Below are positions 27,064-35,696 of a stretch of DNA of 64,000 bases, piece by piece. Within the stretch, counting starts at the first letter, position 1, and each line of letters opens with the position of its first letter. The position numbers were made by a program, and so were the translations under genes. The notes below the pieces were generated by a model that searched no databases, was not told where the DNA came from, and worked only from the letters and a program-made list of their open reading frames with translations. Source of the stretch: Pseudomonas brassicacearum (lineage in GTDB: Bacteria; Pseudomonadota; Gammaproteobacteria; Pseudomonadales; Pseudomonadaceae). The stretch covers positions 992,001-1,056,000 of the forward strand of contig NZ_MOBK01000001.1 of NCBI RefSeq assembly GCF_003732265.1. The letters run 5' to 3'.

Positions 27064-27900
27064 TCAGACCTGCCCAAACACCTGCGAAGGCCGTCGCAAC
27101 AATGGATCAAACGGATTGATCCGCGGCCCGATCATCGCCGCTTCGCGCTTGAGCATCTCCACCACCGTTGGCAACCTATCCGGCCCCAGCCGGTCACTCA
27201 CTGTCGCCACACTCAACGCCGCCACCGCCCGCCCCTCTCGATCCAGAATCGGCACCGCCACCCCGGCCATGCCTTGCAGCACACCGGTGTTGCGCCCCGC
27301 ATACCCCAGCGCGCGCACGTTCTCGACCTCCGAGCGCAGGAACACTTCGTCGTACAGATGGAAATCCTTGAGTCGCGGCAGGTTGTAGTGGATCACCGTG
27401 TCGCGCTCCTCTTCCGGCAGGAACGCCAGGATCGCCAGGCTGCCCTGACCCACGCCCAGCGCCACGCGGCCGCCGATATCACCGGTGAACGTGCGGATCG
27501 GAAACGGCCCTTCACTGCGGTCCAGACAGATCGCGTCGAAACCGCTGCGCGCCAGTAAGAACAATGAATCCCCCAACGAAGCCGAAAGCCGCAGCAGCGA
27601 CGGACGCACCAGTTCGCGCAGGTTGCCGGTATTGCCCGCACGCGCCGCCAAGGCAAAAAAATCCAGGCTCAGTCGGTAGCGTTTGCTGCGCACATCCTGC
27701 TCGACCATGCCCTCGTCCATCAGGCTGCGCAACAAACGGTGCGTGGTCGGTTGCGACAAGCCGATGCGCTGCGCCAGTTGTGTCACGCGCTCCCCACCCT
27801 CGACGGTGTCACCGAGGCTACGCAGCACCGCAAACAATCGGGAGACCGCACCGACACCGACTTCATTTTTGTTTTCATTCCGCTCAGTGGAATCCGACAT
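27064..27900 (-). CDS. IclR-family transcriptional regulator
   Basis: 278 aa. The N-terminal winged helix (GAVSRLFAVLRSLGDTVEGG, VTQLAQRIGLSQPTTHRLLRSLMD) precedes an IclR effector domain with GRVALGVGQGSLAILAFL and GVAVPILDREGRAVAALSV. Divergent from the ABC/oxidoreductase operon at 28143, its probable target. ATG 27900 is preferred to an upstream TTG. The effector is unknown but should be the operon's amine or imino-acid substrate or a derivative. Confidence 0.9.
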   Translation of the reverse strand: MSDSTERNENKNEVGVGAVSRLFAVLRSLGDTVEGGERVTQLAQRIGLSQPTTHRLLRSLMDEGMVEQDVRSKRYRLSLDFFALAARAGNTGNLRELVRPSLLRLSASLGDSLFLLARSGFDAICLDRSEGPFPIRTFTGDIGGRVALGVGQGSLAILAFLPEEERDTVIHYNLPRLKDFHLYDEVFLRSEVENVRALGYAGRNTGVLQGMAGVAVPILDREGRAVAALSVATVSDRLGPDRLPTVVEMLKREAAMIGPRINPFDPLLRRPSQVFGQV

Positions 27901-27925
27901 ATGGTTTCTCGACAATAAATTTACT

Positions 27926-27961
27926 CACTGAATGAAATCGAAAATAGTCATCGCTTCAGTG
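27926..27961. promoter_or_regulatory. Candidate IclR operator
   Basis: CACTGAA at 27926-27932 is repeated in inverse as TTCAGTG at 27955-27961, 26 bp from the IclR start and about 180 bp before the ABC operon. Tentative. Confidence 0.35.
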
Positions 27962-28142
27962 AAATAGGCCATTGAGCCCATCCTAGTCTTCGTCCTAATC
28001 TGCGTCCACAGGGGCGATTCGAACAACAGCGGCAGCCGACTCCAGTCGAGCGCCAACGCACCCAGCAAGACCTTTTCGTATCTGCCCATACAAAAAAGCG
28101 CGCCTTCGGGTGACGCATAACAATCTCAGGTGGAGCGCAGTC

Positions 28143-29162
28143 ATGGCTTTTGTGCAACTTGAAGGACTCGGCAAACGTTACGGCGAGATCGACGCCGTGG
28201 TGGCCACTAACCTCTCGGTGGAGAAAGGCGAGTTCGTGTCCCTGCTCGGCCCGTCCGGGTGCGGCAAAACCACCACCCTGCAAATGATCGCCGGCTTCGT
28301 CGAAGTCACCAGCGGGCGCATCCTGCTCGACGGTCGCGACATCACCCACGCCAAACCCGCCAGCCGTGGTTTGGGCGTGGTGTTCCAGAGTTACGCGCTG
28401 TTCCCGCACATGACCGTCAAGGACAACGTCGCCTTCGGCCTGCGGATGCGCAAAGTGCCCGCCGCCGAGCTGCAGCAACGCGTGGCCCGGGTGCTGAAAC
28501 TGGTGCGCCTGGATCAACATGCCGAGCGTTATCCCCGCGAGCTTTCCGGTGGCCAGCGCCAACGTGTCGCATTGGCCCGGGCCTTGGTGATCGAGCCGCC
28601 GGTGCTGCTGCTCGACGAGCCTCTGTCCAACCTCGATGCCAACCTGCGCGAAGAAATGCAGTTCGAAATCCGCCGCATCCAGCGCGAAGTCGGGATCACC
28701 ACGTTGATGGTCACCCATGACCAATCCGAAGCGCTGTCCATCAGCGACCGCGTGGTGGTGATGCAGGCCGGACGCATCACGCAAATCGACGCGCCTTACA
28801 CCCTCTATGAACATCCGCGCACCGAGTTCATTTCCGGCTTCGTCGGCAAAGCCAATCTGCTGCCCGGCGAGCGTGACAGCGCCGGCGTGGTGCAAGTGCG
28901 CAGTGGCGGCGACCTGACCCTGAGCCTGCGCCCGGAAAAAATCGACCTGCGCGAACAAGATCACGGGCGACTGCAAGGCAAGATCGCCAGCCGCTTCTTC
29001 CTCGGCAGCCAATGGTTGTACGGCGTCTCAACGGCCTTGGGCGACATCAGTGTGGTGCGCCGCAACGACGGTTCGACGCCGTTGAACGAAGGCACGGCCG
29101 TCGGCCTTGATTGGGATGCAAAACTGCTGCGGGTGCTGACCGTCGACGAGGTGTCGGCATGA
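28143..29162 (+). CDS. PotA-like ABC transporter ATPase
   Basis: 339 aa. Walker A GPSGCGKTTT, Q-loop VFQSYALFPHMT, signature LSGGQRQRVALARAL, Walker B LLLDEPLSNLDANLREE, H-loop MVTHDQSEALSISD. A C-terminal TOBE-type regulatory domain follows (LSLRPEKIDL). The family carries polyamine/opine/Fe-type substrates. Start MAFVQLEGLGKRYG at 28143 follows a GGTGGAG ribosome site. Its stop overlaps the permease start (ATGA). First gene of the operon. Confidence 0.92.
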   Translation: MAFVQLEGLGKRYGEIDAVVATNLSVEKGEFVSLLGPSGCGKTTTLQMIAGFVEVTSGRILLDGRDITHAKPASRGLGVVFQSYALFPHMTVKDNVAFGLRMRKVPAAELQQRVARVLKLVRLDQHAERYPRELSGGQRQRVALARALVIEPPVLLLDEPLSNLDANLREEMQFEIRRIQREVGITTLMVTHDQSEALSISDRVVVMQAGRITQIDAPYTLYEHPRTEFISGFVGKANLLPGERDSAGVVQVRSGGDLTLSLRPEKIDLREQDHGRLQGKIASRFFLGSQWLYGVSTALGDISVVRRNDGSTPLNEGTAVGLDWDAKLLRVLTVDEVSA

Positions 29163-30028
29163 GTACGCTGGCCGCCGTTCGCCAGGGGCGTCAGGGCTAT
29201 TTGCTGTCGGCACCGGCCCTGGCGTTGTACATCAGCTTGCTGGCGATCCCGCTGCTGCTGACGCTGGTGCTGTCGTTCAACGTCTTCGACTACAGCTCGG
29301 GGATCAAGGGCGACGCCTACACCCTCAGTCACTACAGCAGCCTGCTGGGCGACCCGTACTTCTACGAAATCTTTCTGCGCACGATGTGGATCAGCGCCCT
29401 GACCACCCTGCTGTGCGTGGTGATCGGCGTGCCCGAGGCTTACATCCTCAGCCGCATGGGCGCGCCGTGGCGTTCGATCTTTCTGATCCTGATCCTCACA
29501 CCGCTGCTGATTTCGGTGGTGGTGCGGGCGTTCGGCTGGAGCCTGTTGCTCGGCGCCGATGGCCTGGTCAATCAAACCCTGCAAGCCTTCGGCGGTTCGC
29601 CGATGAAGCTGTTGTACACACCGTTTGCGGTGGTGATTGCGCTGGTCCACGTGATGCTGCCGTTCATGATTATTCCGGTCTGGACCTCGCTGCAGAAACT
29701 CGACCCGGCCGCCGAACAAGCGGCGATGTCCCTCGGCGCCAGTCACTTCACGGTGATGCGCCAGGTGATTCTGCCGCAGATCATGCCCGGCGTTCTGTCC
29801 GGCACCTTGATCGTGTTCGGCCTCGCCGCCAGCTCATTTGCGATCCCTGGCCTGCTGGGCGGGCGCCGCCTGAAAATGGTCGCCACGCTGATCTACGACC
29901 AGTATCTGTCGGAGCTGAACTGGCCGATGGGCGCGGCGATCGCTGTAGCGCTGTTGGTGCTCAACCTGCTGATCATGCTGTCGTGGAACCGGATGATCGA
30001 AGGCCGTTACAAGAAGTCATTGGGATAA
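29159..30028 (+). CDS. PotB-like ABC transporter permease
   Basis: 289 aa with six membrane helices. The EAA loop is EQAAMSLGASHFTVMRQVILPQIMPG, the contact site for the ATPase, read here in two parts (AAMSLGASHF; MRQVILPQIMPG). The first cytoplasmic/periplasmic helix begins ALALYISLLAIPLLL. Coupled to the ATPase gene by a 4-bp overlap, and to a PotC-like partner 7 bp downstream. Confidence 0.92.
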   Translation: MSTLAAVRQGRQGYLLSAPALALYISLLAIPLLLTLVLSFNVFDYSSGIKGDAYTLSHYSSLLGDPYFYEIFLRTMWISALTTLLCVVIGVPEAYILSRMGAPWRSIFLILILTPLLISVVVRAFGWSLLLGADGLVNQTLQAFGGSPMKLLYTPFAVVIALVHVMLPFMIIPVWTSLQKLDPAAEQAAMSLGASHFTVMRQVILPQIMPGVLSGTLIVFGLAASSFAIPGLLGGRRLKMVATLIYDQYLSELNWPMGAAIAVALLVLNLLIMLSWNRMIEGRYKKSLG

Positions 30029-30034
30029 CTCGTC

Positions 30035-30829
30035 ATGTCCAAGAACGGTCCTTTCGCCCTGCTGTTTCATGCCCTGGTGGTGCTGTTCATGCTCGCGCCG
30101 CTGGTGGTGGTCTGCCTCGTCGCGTTCACCCCGGAAAACACCCTGAGCCTGCCGACCACCGAGTTTTCCCTGCGCTGGTTTCGCGCAGTGTTCGAGCGCG
30201 CCGACTTTGTGGATGCGTTCTACAACAGTTTGATTCTGGCGTTCTGCGCCGCCAGCCTGGCGACCCTGATTGCGGTGCCGGCGGCATTGGCGATCACCCG
30301 TTTCGAGTTTCCGGGTCGGGACTTTTTCAATGGTCTGTTCCTGTCGCCGATCATCATTCCGCACCTGGTGCTCGGTGTTGCGTTGCTGCGCCTGTTTGCC
30401 CTGATGGGGGTCAACGGCAGCTTCGCCTGGCTGATTTTCGCCCACGTGCTGGTGATCACGCCGTACGTGCTGCGACTGGTGCTGGCCTCGGCCATTGGCC
30501 TGGACCGCAGCGCCGAACATGCCGCGCAATCCCTCGGTGCCGGGCGCTTCACGCTGTTCCGGGAAATCACCTTGCCGATGATTCTGCCGGGCGTTGCGGG
30601 GGGCTGGTTGCTGGCGTTCATCAATAGCTTTGATGAGGTCACGCTGTCGATTTTCGTCACCTCGCCGGCCACGCAAACCTTGCCGGTGCGCATGTACGTG
30701 TACGCCACCGAATCCATCGATCCGATGATGGCGGCGGTGTCGGCCCTGGTGATCGCGCTGACCGCGCTGACGATGATTCTGCTTGATCGGGTCTACGGCC
30801 TTGATCGGGTGCTGGTGGGAAAACAATGA
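30035..30829 (+). CDS. PotC-like ABC transporter permease
   Basis: 264 aa, six helices. EAA loop AEHAAQSLGAGRFTLFREI. The motif FNSFDEVTLSIFVTSPATQTLP near the C-terminus is typical of PotC/PotI (sequence here INSFDEVTLSIF). It forms a heterodimer with the preceding permease. Confidence 0.92.
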   Translation: MSKNGPFALLFHALVVLFMLAPLVVVCLVAFTPENTLSLPTTEFSLRWFRAVFERADFVDAFYNSLILAFCAASLATLIAVPAALAITRFEFPGRDFFNGLFLSPIIIPHLVLGVALLRLFALMGVNGSFAWLIFAHVLVITPYVLRLVLASAIGLDRSAEHAAQSLGAGRFTLFREITLPMILPGVAGGWLLAFINSFDEVTLSIFVTSPATQTLPVRMYVYATESIDPMMAAVSALVIALTALTMILLDRVYGLDRVLVGKQ

Positions 30830-30836
30830 GGGCGCC

Positions 30837-31127
30837 ATGGCTTTGCTGAAACGACTGGCCGAGGGCGACCGCCCGGCCGTGAACTTTACCCTCGACGGCC
30901 AACCGGCCAGCGCCCTGCTCGGCGACACCGTGCTGACGGCGGTGCTGACCTGCAGCGAGCATCTGCGCGGCAGCGACTTCAGCGCCGAACCCCGCGCCGG
31001 GTTCTGCCTGATGGGCGCGTGCCAGGACTGCTGGGTCCGCCTGGGCGACGGCCGACGCGTACGCGCGTGCTCGACGCTGCTTGAAACCGACCACCAAATC
31101 ACCCGCGAACCGGGGCGCTCGCTATGA
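30837..31127 (+). CDS. [2Fe-2S]-binding small subunit (HcnA/OoxG-like)
   Basis: 96 aa. Cluster cysteines are visible as CLMGACQDCWVRL followed by ACST (C-x4-C-x2-C ... C), the plant-ferredoxin-like fold of the small subunit of HCN synthase, opine oxidase and D-hydroxyproline dehydrogenase. It passes electrons from the flavin subunits encoded downstream. Its stop overlaps an ATG (ATGA at 31124) that begins the REPIN-borne frame rather than the natural next gene. Confidence 0.85.
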   Translation: MALLKRLAEGDRPAVNFTLDGQPASALLGDTVLTAVLTCSEHLRGSDFSAEPRAGFCLMGACQDCWVRLGDGRRVRACSTLLETDHQITREPGRSL

Positions 31128-31828
31128 ACACGTTGCCAATCTGCCGCAACCGAATCCCCTGCAGGAGTGAGCCTGCTCGCGAAAGCGATGTGTCAGTCAC
31201 CTCCTATGTTGAAAGTGCCGCCGCCTTCGCGAGCAAGCCCGCTCCCACAGGGGTTCAGCGTCGATCACAACACCTGAAATCGACACAAATCAAATGTGGG
31301 AGCGGGCTTGCTCGCGAAAGCGGTGTGTCCGTCACCAGCTGTGTCGAAAGTACCGCCGCCTTCGCGAGCAAGCCCGCTCCCACAGGGGTTCAGCGTCGAT
31401 CACAAAACCCGCCATCGACACAAATCAAATGTGGGAGCGGGCTTGCTCGCGAAAGCGATGTGTCAGTCACCTCCTATGTTGAAAGTGCCGCCGCCTTCCC
31501 GAGCAGGCTCGCTCCCACAGGGATTCAGCGTCGATCACAAAACCCGCCATCGACACAAATCAAATGTGGGAGCGGGCTTGCTCGCGAAAGCGGTGTGTCC
31601 GTCACCACCTGTGTTGAAAGTACCGCCGCCTTCGCGAGCAGGCTCGCTCCCACAGGGATTCAGCGTCGATCACAAAACCCGCCATCGACACAAATCAAAT
31701 GTGGGAGCGGGCTTGCTCGCGAAAGCGGTGTGTCCGTCACCACCTGTGTTGAAAGTACCGCCGCCTTCGCGAGCAAGCCCGCTCCCACAGGGGGTTTGCG
31801 GCGGTCATCTGAAGGGTGGTGGGTATGA
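31124..31828 (+). other. Repeat-borne open frame linking two operon genes
   Basis: 234 codons. It starts by ATGA overlap with the [2Fe-2S] gene stop and ends by ATGA overlap with the next flavoprotein gene. Almost all of it is the tandem REPIN array, read as a ~45-residue repeat rich in SGLARESG and FASKPAPTG. There is no signal peptide or known domain. The frame stays open because the repeat period is 135 bp. I do not call it a functional protein; it could still be translated and keep ribosomes coupled across the insertion. Confidence 0.4.
31156..31800. repeat. Tandem REPIN array, 135-bp period, about five units
   Basis: Unit starts fall at 31156, 31291, 31426, 31561 and 31696, exactly 135 bp apart; the last is truncated. 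Each unit holds a REP (TGTGGGAGCGGGCTTGCTCG), a short spacer around GTGTCCGTCACC, an inverted REP, and a constant tail CAGCGTCGATCACAAAACCC. The first unit differs (AGGAGTGAGCCTGCTCGCGA). The second-fifth units are nearly identical, implying recent duplication. It interrupts an operon. Confidence 0.95.
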
Positions 31829-33180
31829 AGCCCGTAGTCATCATCGGCGCCGGCCCCGCCGGGATTCGGGCGGTGCAGACGCTGGTGGCGCATGGCGTTC
31901 GCCCGGTGTTGCTGGATGAAGCCGCGCGCGGTGGCGGGCAGATTTATCGGCGTCAGCCGGCCAACTTCAAGCGCTCGGCGGTCAAGTTGTATGGCTTCGA
32001 AGCGCGCAAGGCCAAGGCGCTGCATCAGACCCTCGATACGTTGCGCGAACAGCTCGACTATCGGCCCGACACCCTGGTGTGGAACGCCGAAGCGGATGCG
32101 CTCGACACGCTGCATGAAGGTCGCGCCGCACGCATCGAGTTCTCCCGTGTGATTGTCGCCACGGGCGCCACCGACCGTATCCTGCCTGTGCAAGGCTGGA
32201 CGTTGCCAGGCGTCTACAGCCTCGGCGCGGCGCAGATCGCCCTGAAATTCCAGGGCTGCGCCATCGGCGAACGCGTGGTGTTCGCCGGCAGCGGTCCGTT
32301 GCTGTACCTGGTCGCGTATCAATACGCCAAGGCCGGTGCGAAAGTGGTCGCGGTGCTCGACAGTTCGCCGTTCAGTGCCCAGGTCCGCGCCCTGCCCGGC
32401 TTGCTCCCGCAACCGGCGACGCTGGCCAAGGGCATTTATTACCGCAGTTGGCTGACCGCACACGGCATCCCGGTGCATCAGGGCGCCACCTTGCAACGCA
32501 TCGATGGCGAACACCGCGTGCGGTCGCTGAACTGGTCCGACGCAAAGGGCGAACATCAACTGATGTGCGATGCCGTCGCCTTCGCCCATGGCTTGCGCAG
32601 CGAAACCCAACTCGCCGATTTGCTCGGTTGCGAGTTTGCCTGGAACCCGCTCAACCGCGCCTGGCTGCCACAACGTGACAGCGCCGGACGCAGCAGTGTC
32701 GCCGAGGTGTACCTGGCCGGTGACGGCGCCGGGATCATGGGCGCCGATGCCGCGGAAATGGCCGGTGAACGGGCAGCCTTGGCGGTGCTCGAAGACAGCG
32801 GCTACCTGATTGCGCCACAGCGCGGCGTCCAACTGGAGCAATCGCTCACCCGAATAAACACCTTTCGCAAAGGGCTGGAACAGGCATTCATCTTCCCTGA
32901 ACACTGGGCAGCCAACACCGCGGACGAGGTGATGATCTGCCGCTGCGAAGAAGTGCGCGCCGGTGACATCCGTCAGGTTGTGCGCGAAGGCCACTGGGAA
33001 ATCAACCGGGTCAAAGCCCATTGCCGCGTGGGCATGGGCCGCTGCCAAGGGCGCATGTGCGGCGCGGCCACCGCAGAAATCATTGCCGGCGAGAGCCAGC
33101 GCGGCGTGTCGCAAATCGGGCGGCTGCGTGCGCAGGCGCCGGTCAAGCCGCTGCCGTTTGGCCTGGAGATCGAATCGTGA
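31825..33180 (+). CDS. FAD/NAD(P)-dependent oxidoreductase subunit with BFD-like [2Fe-2S] domain (HcnB/OoxA-like)
   Basis: 451 aa. Two Rossmann glycine loops are seen: VVIIGAGPAGIRAVQTL at the N-terminus and VVFAGSGPLLYLVAYQYAKAG near residue 150. The C-terminus has a BFD-type cluster site: CRCEEVRAGDIRQVV and HCRVGMGRCQGRMCG. This is the alpha-type subunit of heterotrimeric imino-acid/opine dehydrogenases. Start MKPVVI at 31825 (GGTGGGT upstream). It overlaps the next gene by 4 bp (GTGA). Confidence 0.9.
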   Translation: MKPVVIIGAGPAGIRAVQTLVAHGVRPVLLDEAARGGGQIYRRQPANFKRSAVKLYGFEARKAKALHQTLDTLREQLDYRPDTLVWNAEADALDTLHEGRAARIEFSRVIVATGATDRILPVQGWTLPGVYSLGAAQIALKFQGCAIGERVVFAGSGPLLYLVAYQYAKAGAKVVAVLDSSPFSAQVRALPGLLPQPATLAKGIYYRSWLTAHGIPVHQGATLQRIDGEHRVRSLNWSDAKGEHQLMCDAVAFAHGLRSETQLADLLGCEFAWNPLNRAWLPQRDSAGRSSVAEVYLAGDGAGIMGADAAEMAGERAALAVLEDSGYLIAPQRGVQLEQSLTRINTFRKGLEQAFIFPEHWAANTADEVMICRCEEVRAGDIRQVVREGHWEINRVKAHCRVGMGRCQGRMCGAATAEIIAGESQRGVSQIGRLRAQAPVKPLPFGLEIES

Positions 33181-34292
33181 TTGAAGTCGACGCGATCATC
33201 ATCGGCGGCGGCATTGTCGGTGCCTCGGCCGCTCTTTTTCTCAGCAAAGCCGGACGTCGCGTGGCGTTGCTGGAGCGGGACTTTTGCGGTTCGCATTCCA
33301 GTGGCGTGAACTATGGCGGCGTACGCCGACAAGGTCGGCCGCTGTCACAACTGCCCTTGTCGCAAAGGGCACACGAGATCTGGGGACAGCTGCCACAGTT
33401 GATTGGCATTGACGGTGAATATCAACGCAGCGGTCATTTGAAGCTCGCACGCAGCCTCGACGACTTGCGTGCGTTGCAGGATTACGCCGCCAGCAGCCAG
33501 GGTTTCGGCCTCGATTTGCAGCTACTGGATCGCGCTGAATTGCGCGCACGTTTTCCCTGGGTCGGTGATGTCGCCGTCGGCGCTTCGTATTGCCCCGACG
33601 ATGGTCACGCCAACCCGCGACTGGTTTCCCCCGCCTTCGCCCAAGCCGCGCAGCGCCACGGCGCACAGGTGCATGAACAGTGCGCCGTCACTGCCGTGGA
33701 ACACGACGGCCAGCGCTTTCGGGTCAGCACTCAAAACGACCTGGAACTGCACGCGCCGTGGCTGCTGAACTGCGCCGGCGCCTGGGCCGGCAGCCTCGCT
33801 GAACAGTTCGGCGAAGCGGTGCCCATGCACGCCGGGCACCCGGCGATGCTGGTCACCGAGCCGTTGCCACTGGTGATGAACGCCAGCACCGGTGTCGAAG
33901 GCGGCGGCATTTATGCCCGACAGGTCGCTCGCGGCAATTGCGTGCTTGGCGGTGGCCAGGGTTTTGCCCTCGACACTGCGAGGGCACGCCCCGGCCAGCA
34001 GGCGGTAATCGAGATCCTGCGCCAGGCCGTCGAGCTTTATCCGTTTCTTGAAGGCGCCCAGGCAATTCGCACCTGGAGCGGCACCGAAGGTTATCTGCCC
34101 GACCGCCAACCGGTGATCGGTCACAGCAGCACGCTACCCGGTCTGTTGCACGCGTTCGGCTTTGCTGGCGCGGGTTTTCAGATCGGGCCGGCGGTGGGCC
34201 AGGCGCTCACCGAGATCATCTGCCACGGCGCCCCGTCGACGTCGCTGGATGCGTTTTCCATCACCCGGTTTCACCCCATTTCCGTAGCTTGA
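33177..34292 (+). CDS. FAD-dependent D-amino-acid/glycine-oxidase-type subunit (HcnC/OoxB-like)
   Basis: 371 aa with a GTG start at 33177 overlapping the previous stop (GTGA). Rossmann loop DAIIIGGGIVGASAALFLSKAG, then DAO-fold landmarks CPDDGHANPRLV and TWSGTEGYLPDRQPVIG with GFAGAGFQIGPAVGQ. This is the catalytic amine-oxidising subunit, expected to oxidise a secondary amine or D-imino acid. Longer upstream readings conflict with the preceding gene and lack the family N-terminus. Confidence 0.9.
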   Translation: MIEVDAIIIGGGIVGASAALFLSKAGRRVALLERDFCGSHSSGVNYGGVRRQGRPLSQLPLSQRAHEIWGQLPQLIGIDGEYQRSGHLKLARSLDDLRALQDYAASSQGFGLDLQLLDRAELRARFPWVGDVAVGASYCPDDGHANPRLVSPAFAQAAQRHGAQVHEQCAVTAVEHDGQRFRVSTQNDLELHAPWLLNCAGAWAGSLAEQFGEAVPMHAGHPAMLVTEPLPLVMNASTGVEGGGIYARQVARGNCVLGGGQGFALDTARARPGQQAVIEILRQAVELYPFLEGAQAIRTWSGTEGYLPDRQPVIGHSSTLPGLLHAFGFAGAGFQIGPAVGQALTEIICHGAPSTSLDAFSITRFHPISVA

Positions 34293-34310
34293 TAGAGGAA
34301 GGTCGCGCCA

Positions 34311-35357
34311 ATGAATCACTTCAAACGCACTGCACTGCTCGGATTTTCATGCCTGAGTGCCCTGCTCACGGTGACCCAGGCTCACGCCGAGCCGACGCTT
34401 TACCTGGGCATGAACGGCGGGACCATGGAGCGGCTGTATGCCGACAAGGTGTTGCCGGTTTTCGAAAAAGCCAACAACGTCAAAGTGGTCATCGTGCCGG
34501 GCACCTCCGCCGACATCCTGGCCAAGGTCCAGGCCAGCAAAGGCAACCCGCAGTTGCACGTGATGTTCCTCGACGACGGCATCATGTACCGCGCCATCGC
34601 CATGGGCCTGTGCGACAAGCTTGAAGACAGCCCGACCCTGGCGCAGATTCCAGCCAAGGGCCGGATCAAGGATCAGGCCGTGGCAGTCAGCCTCGGCGTC
34701 ACCGGGCTGGCGTACAACACCCGGTTGTTCAAGGAAAAAGGCTGGAGCGCGCCGACGTCATGGATGGACATGGCTGACCCGCGTTTCAAGGACAAACTGG
34801 TGTTCCAGTCGATGGCCTCGTCGACCTTCGGCCTGCACGGTTTCCTGATGTTCAACCGCATTCAGGGTGGCAGCGAAACCGACGTCGAACCGGGCTTCAA
34901 GGCCTGGCCGAACACCGTCGGACGCAACGTGCTGGAATACATTCCGAGCTCGGCGAAAATTTCCGAAATGCTCCAGACCGACGAAGCCGCGCTGTTCCCT
35001 TTGACCCCGACGCAGGTCACCGCGTTGAAGCTCAAAGGTATGCCGGTCGAGTACGCGCAACCGAAGGAAGGCGCCGTGGTGCTCAACGTCGCGGAGTGCG
35101 CCATCGCCAACAACACCCAACCGGAACTGGCACAAAAACTCGCCGCGTTCTTGCTGACGCCCGAAGCACAAGCCGCCGCACTTGAGGACGGCGACCAGAT
35201 CCCGTCCAACCCGAACACCCCGACCACCGACAAGACGCGCGGCCAGGTCGAGGCGATGAAGCAGTATCTGGAAACAGCGATTGCCATCGATTGGGACCAG
35301 GTCAACGAACAGCGCCCGGCGTGGAATGCACGCTGGAATCGCACCATTGAACGCTAG
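34311..35357 (+). CDS. PotD-like periplasmic substrate-binding protein
   Basis: 348 aa. Signal peptide residues 1-25 (cleavage after TQAHA), then EPTLYLGMNGGTMERLYADK, typical of the PotD/AfuA extracellular binding family; LGVTGLAYNTRLFKEKGW and DMADPRFKDKLVFQ are family segments. It delivers the substrate to the PotABC-like transporter encoded upstream. It closes the operon, 18 bp after the oxidase gene. The ligand is unknown, probably the amine that the neighbouring dehydrogenase oxidises. Confidence 0.88.
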   Translation: MNHFKRTALLGFSCLSALLTVTQAHAEPTLYLGMNGGTMERLYADKVLPVFEKANNVKVVIVPGTSADILAKVQASKGNPQLHVMFLDDGIMYRAIAMGLCDKLEDSPTLAQIPAKGRIKDQAVAVSLGVTGLAYNTRLFKEKGWSAPTSWMDMADPRFKDKLVFQSMASSTFGLHGFLMFNRIQGGSETDVEPGFKAWPNTVGRNVLEYIPSSAKISEMLQTDEAALFPLTPTQVTALKLKGMPVEYAQPKEGAVVLNVAECAIANNTQPELAQKLAAFLLTPEAQAAALEDGDQIPSNPNTPTTDKTRGQVEAMKQYLETAIAIDWDQVNEQRPAWNARWNRTIER

Positions 35358-35399
35358 ATAACCGCAGCCACACAACCGATGCAGCAGCTCGTCCGGCTC

Positions 35400-35588
35400 T
35401 GTAGCAGCTGTCGAGCACCGCGAGGCTGCGTTCGGCTGCGAAGCAGTCGTAAACCCTGCAAACGCGGTCTTTCTGAGACACCGCGCTGCCTGATTTCACG
35501 ACTGCTTCGCAGCCGGACGCAGCCTCGCTGGAGCTCGACAGCTGCTACAGGGCCGAACGCAGCCTCGCGCTGCTCGATAGCTGGTACA
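35400..35588. repeat. Three-arm palindromic repeat of a TGTAGCAGCTGTCGAGC family
   Basis: TGTAGCAGCTGTCGAGC at 35400 with a ~50-bp arm (including GAGGCTGCGTTCGGCTGCGA) is mirrored at 35498-35549 (ending GCTCGACAGCTGCTACA). A third diverged copy of the right arm follows to 35588. This is a REP family unlike the others in the window. The remaining gap up to 35696 shows nothing else. Confidence 0.85.
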
Positions 35589-35696
35589 AGGCTGTCTACC
35601 CGTTTCGTCCGTCGACATGACTGGATGGGTAATTACCCATCTGGTTACACTACGCCGCCGCTGCTCGGGGAGCCGGCCTGACGACTACGGGGTGAC

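Noticed and set aside
31156..31800. CRISPR array
   Set aside because: Period 135 bp with REP palindromes within each unit and near-identical spacers; no unique ~32-bp spacers and no cas genes.
31124..31828. Functional repeat protein
   Set aside because: Frame is explained by a repeat period divisible by three; no family, signal or membrane feature. Kept as an observation only.
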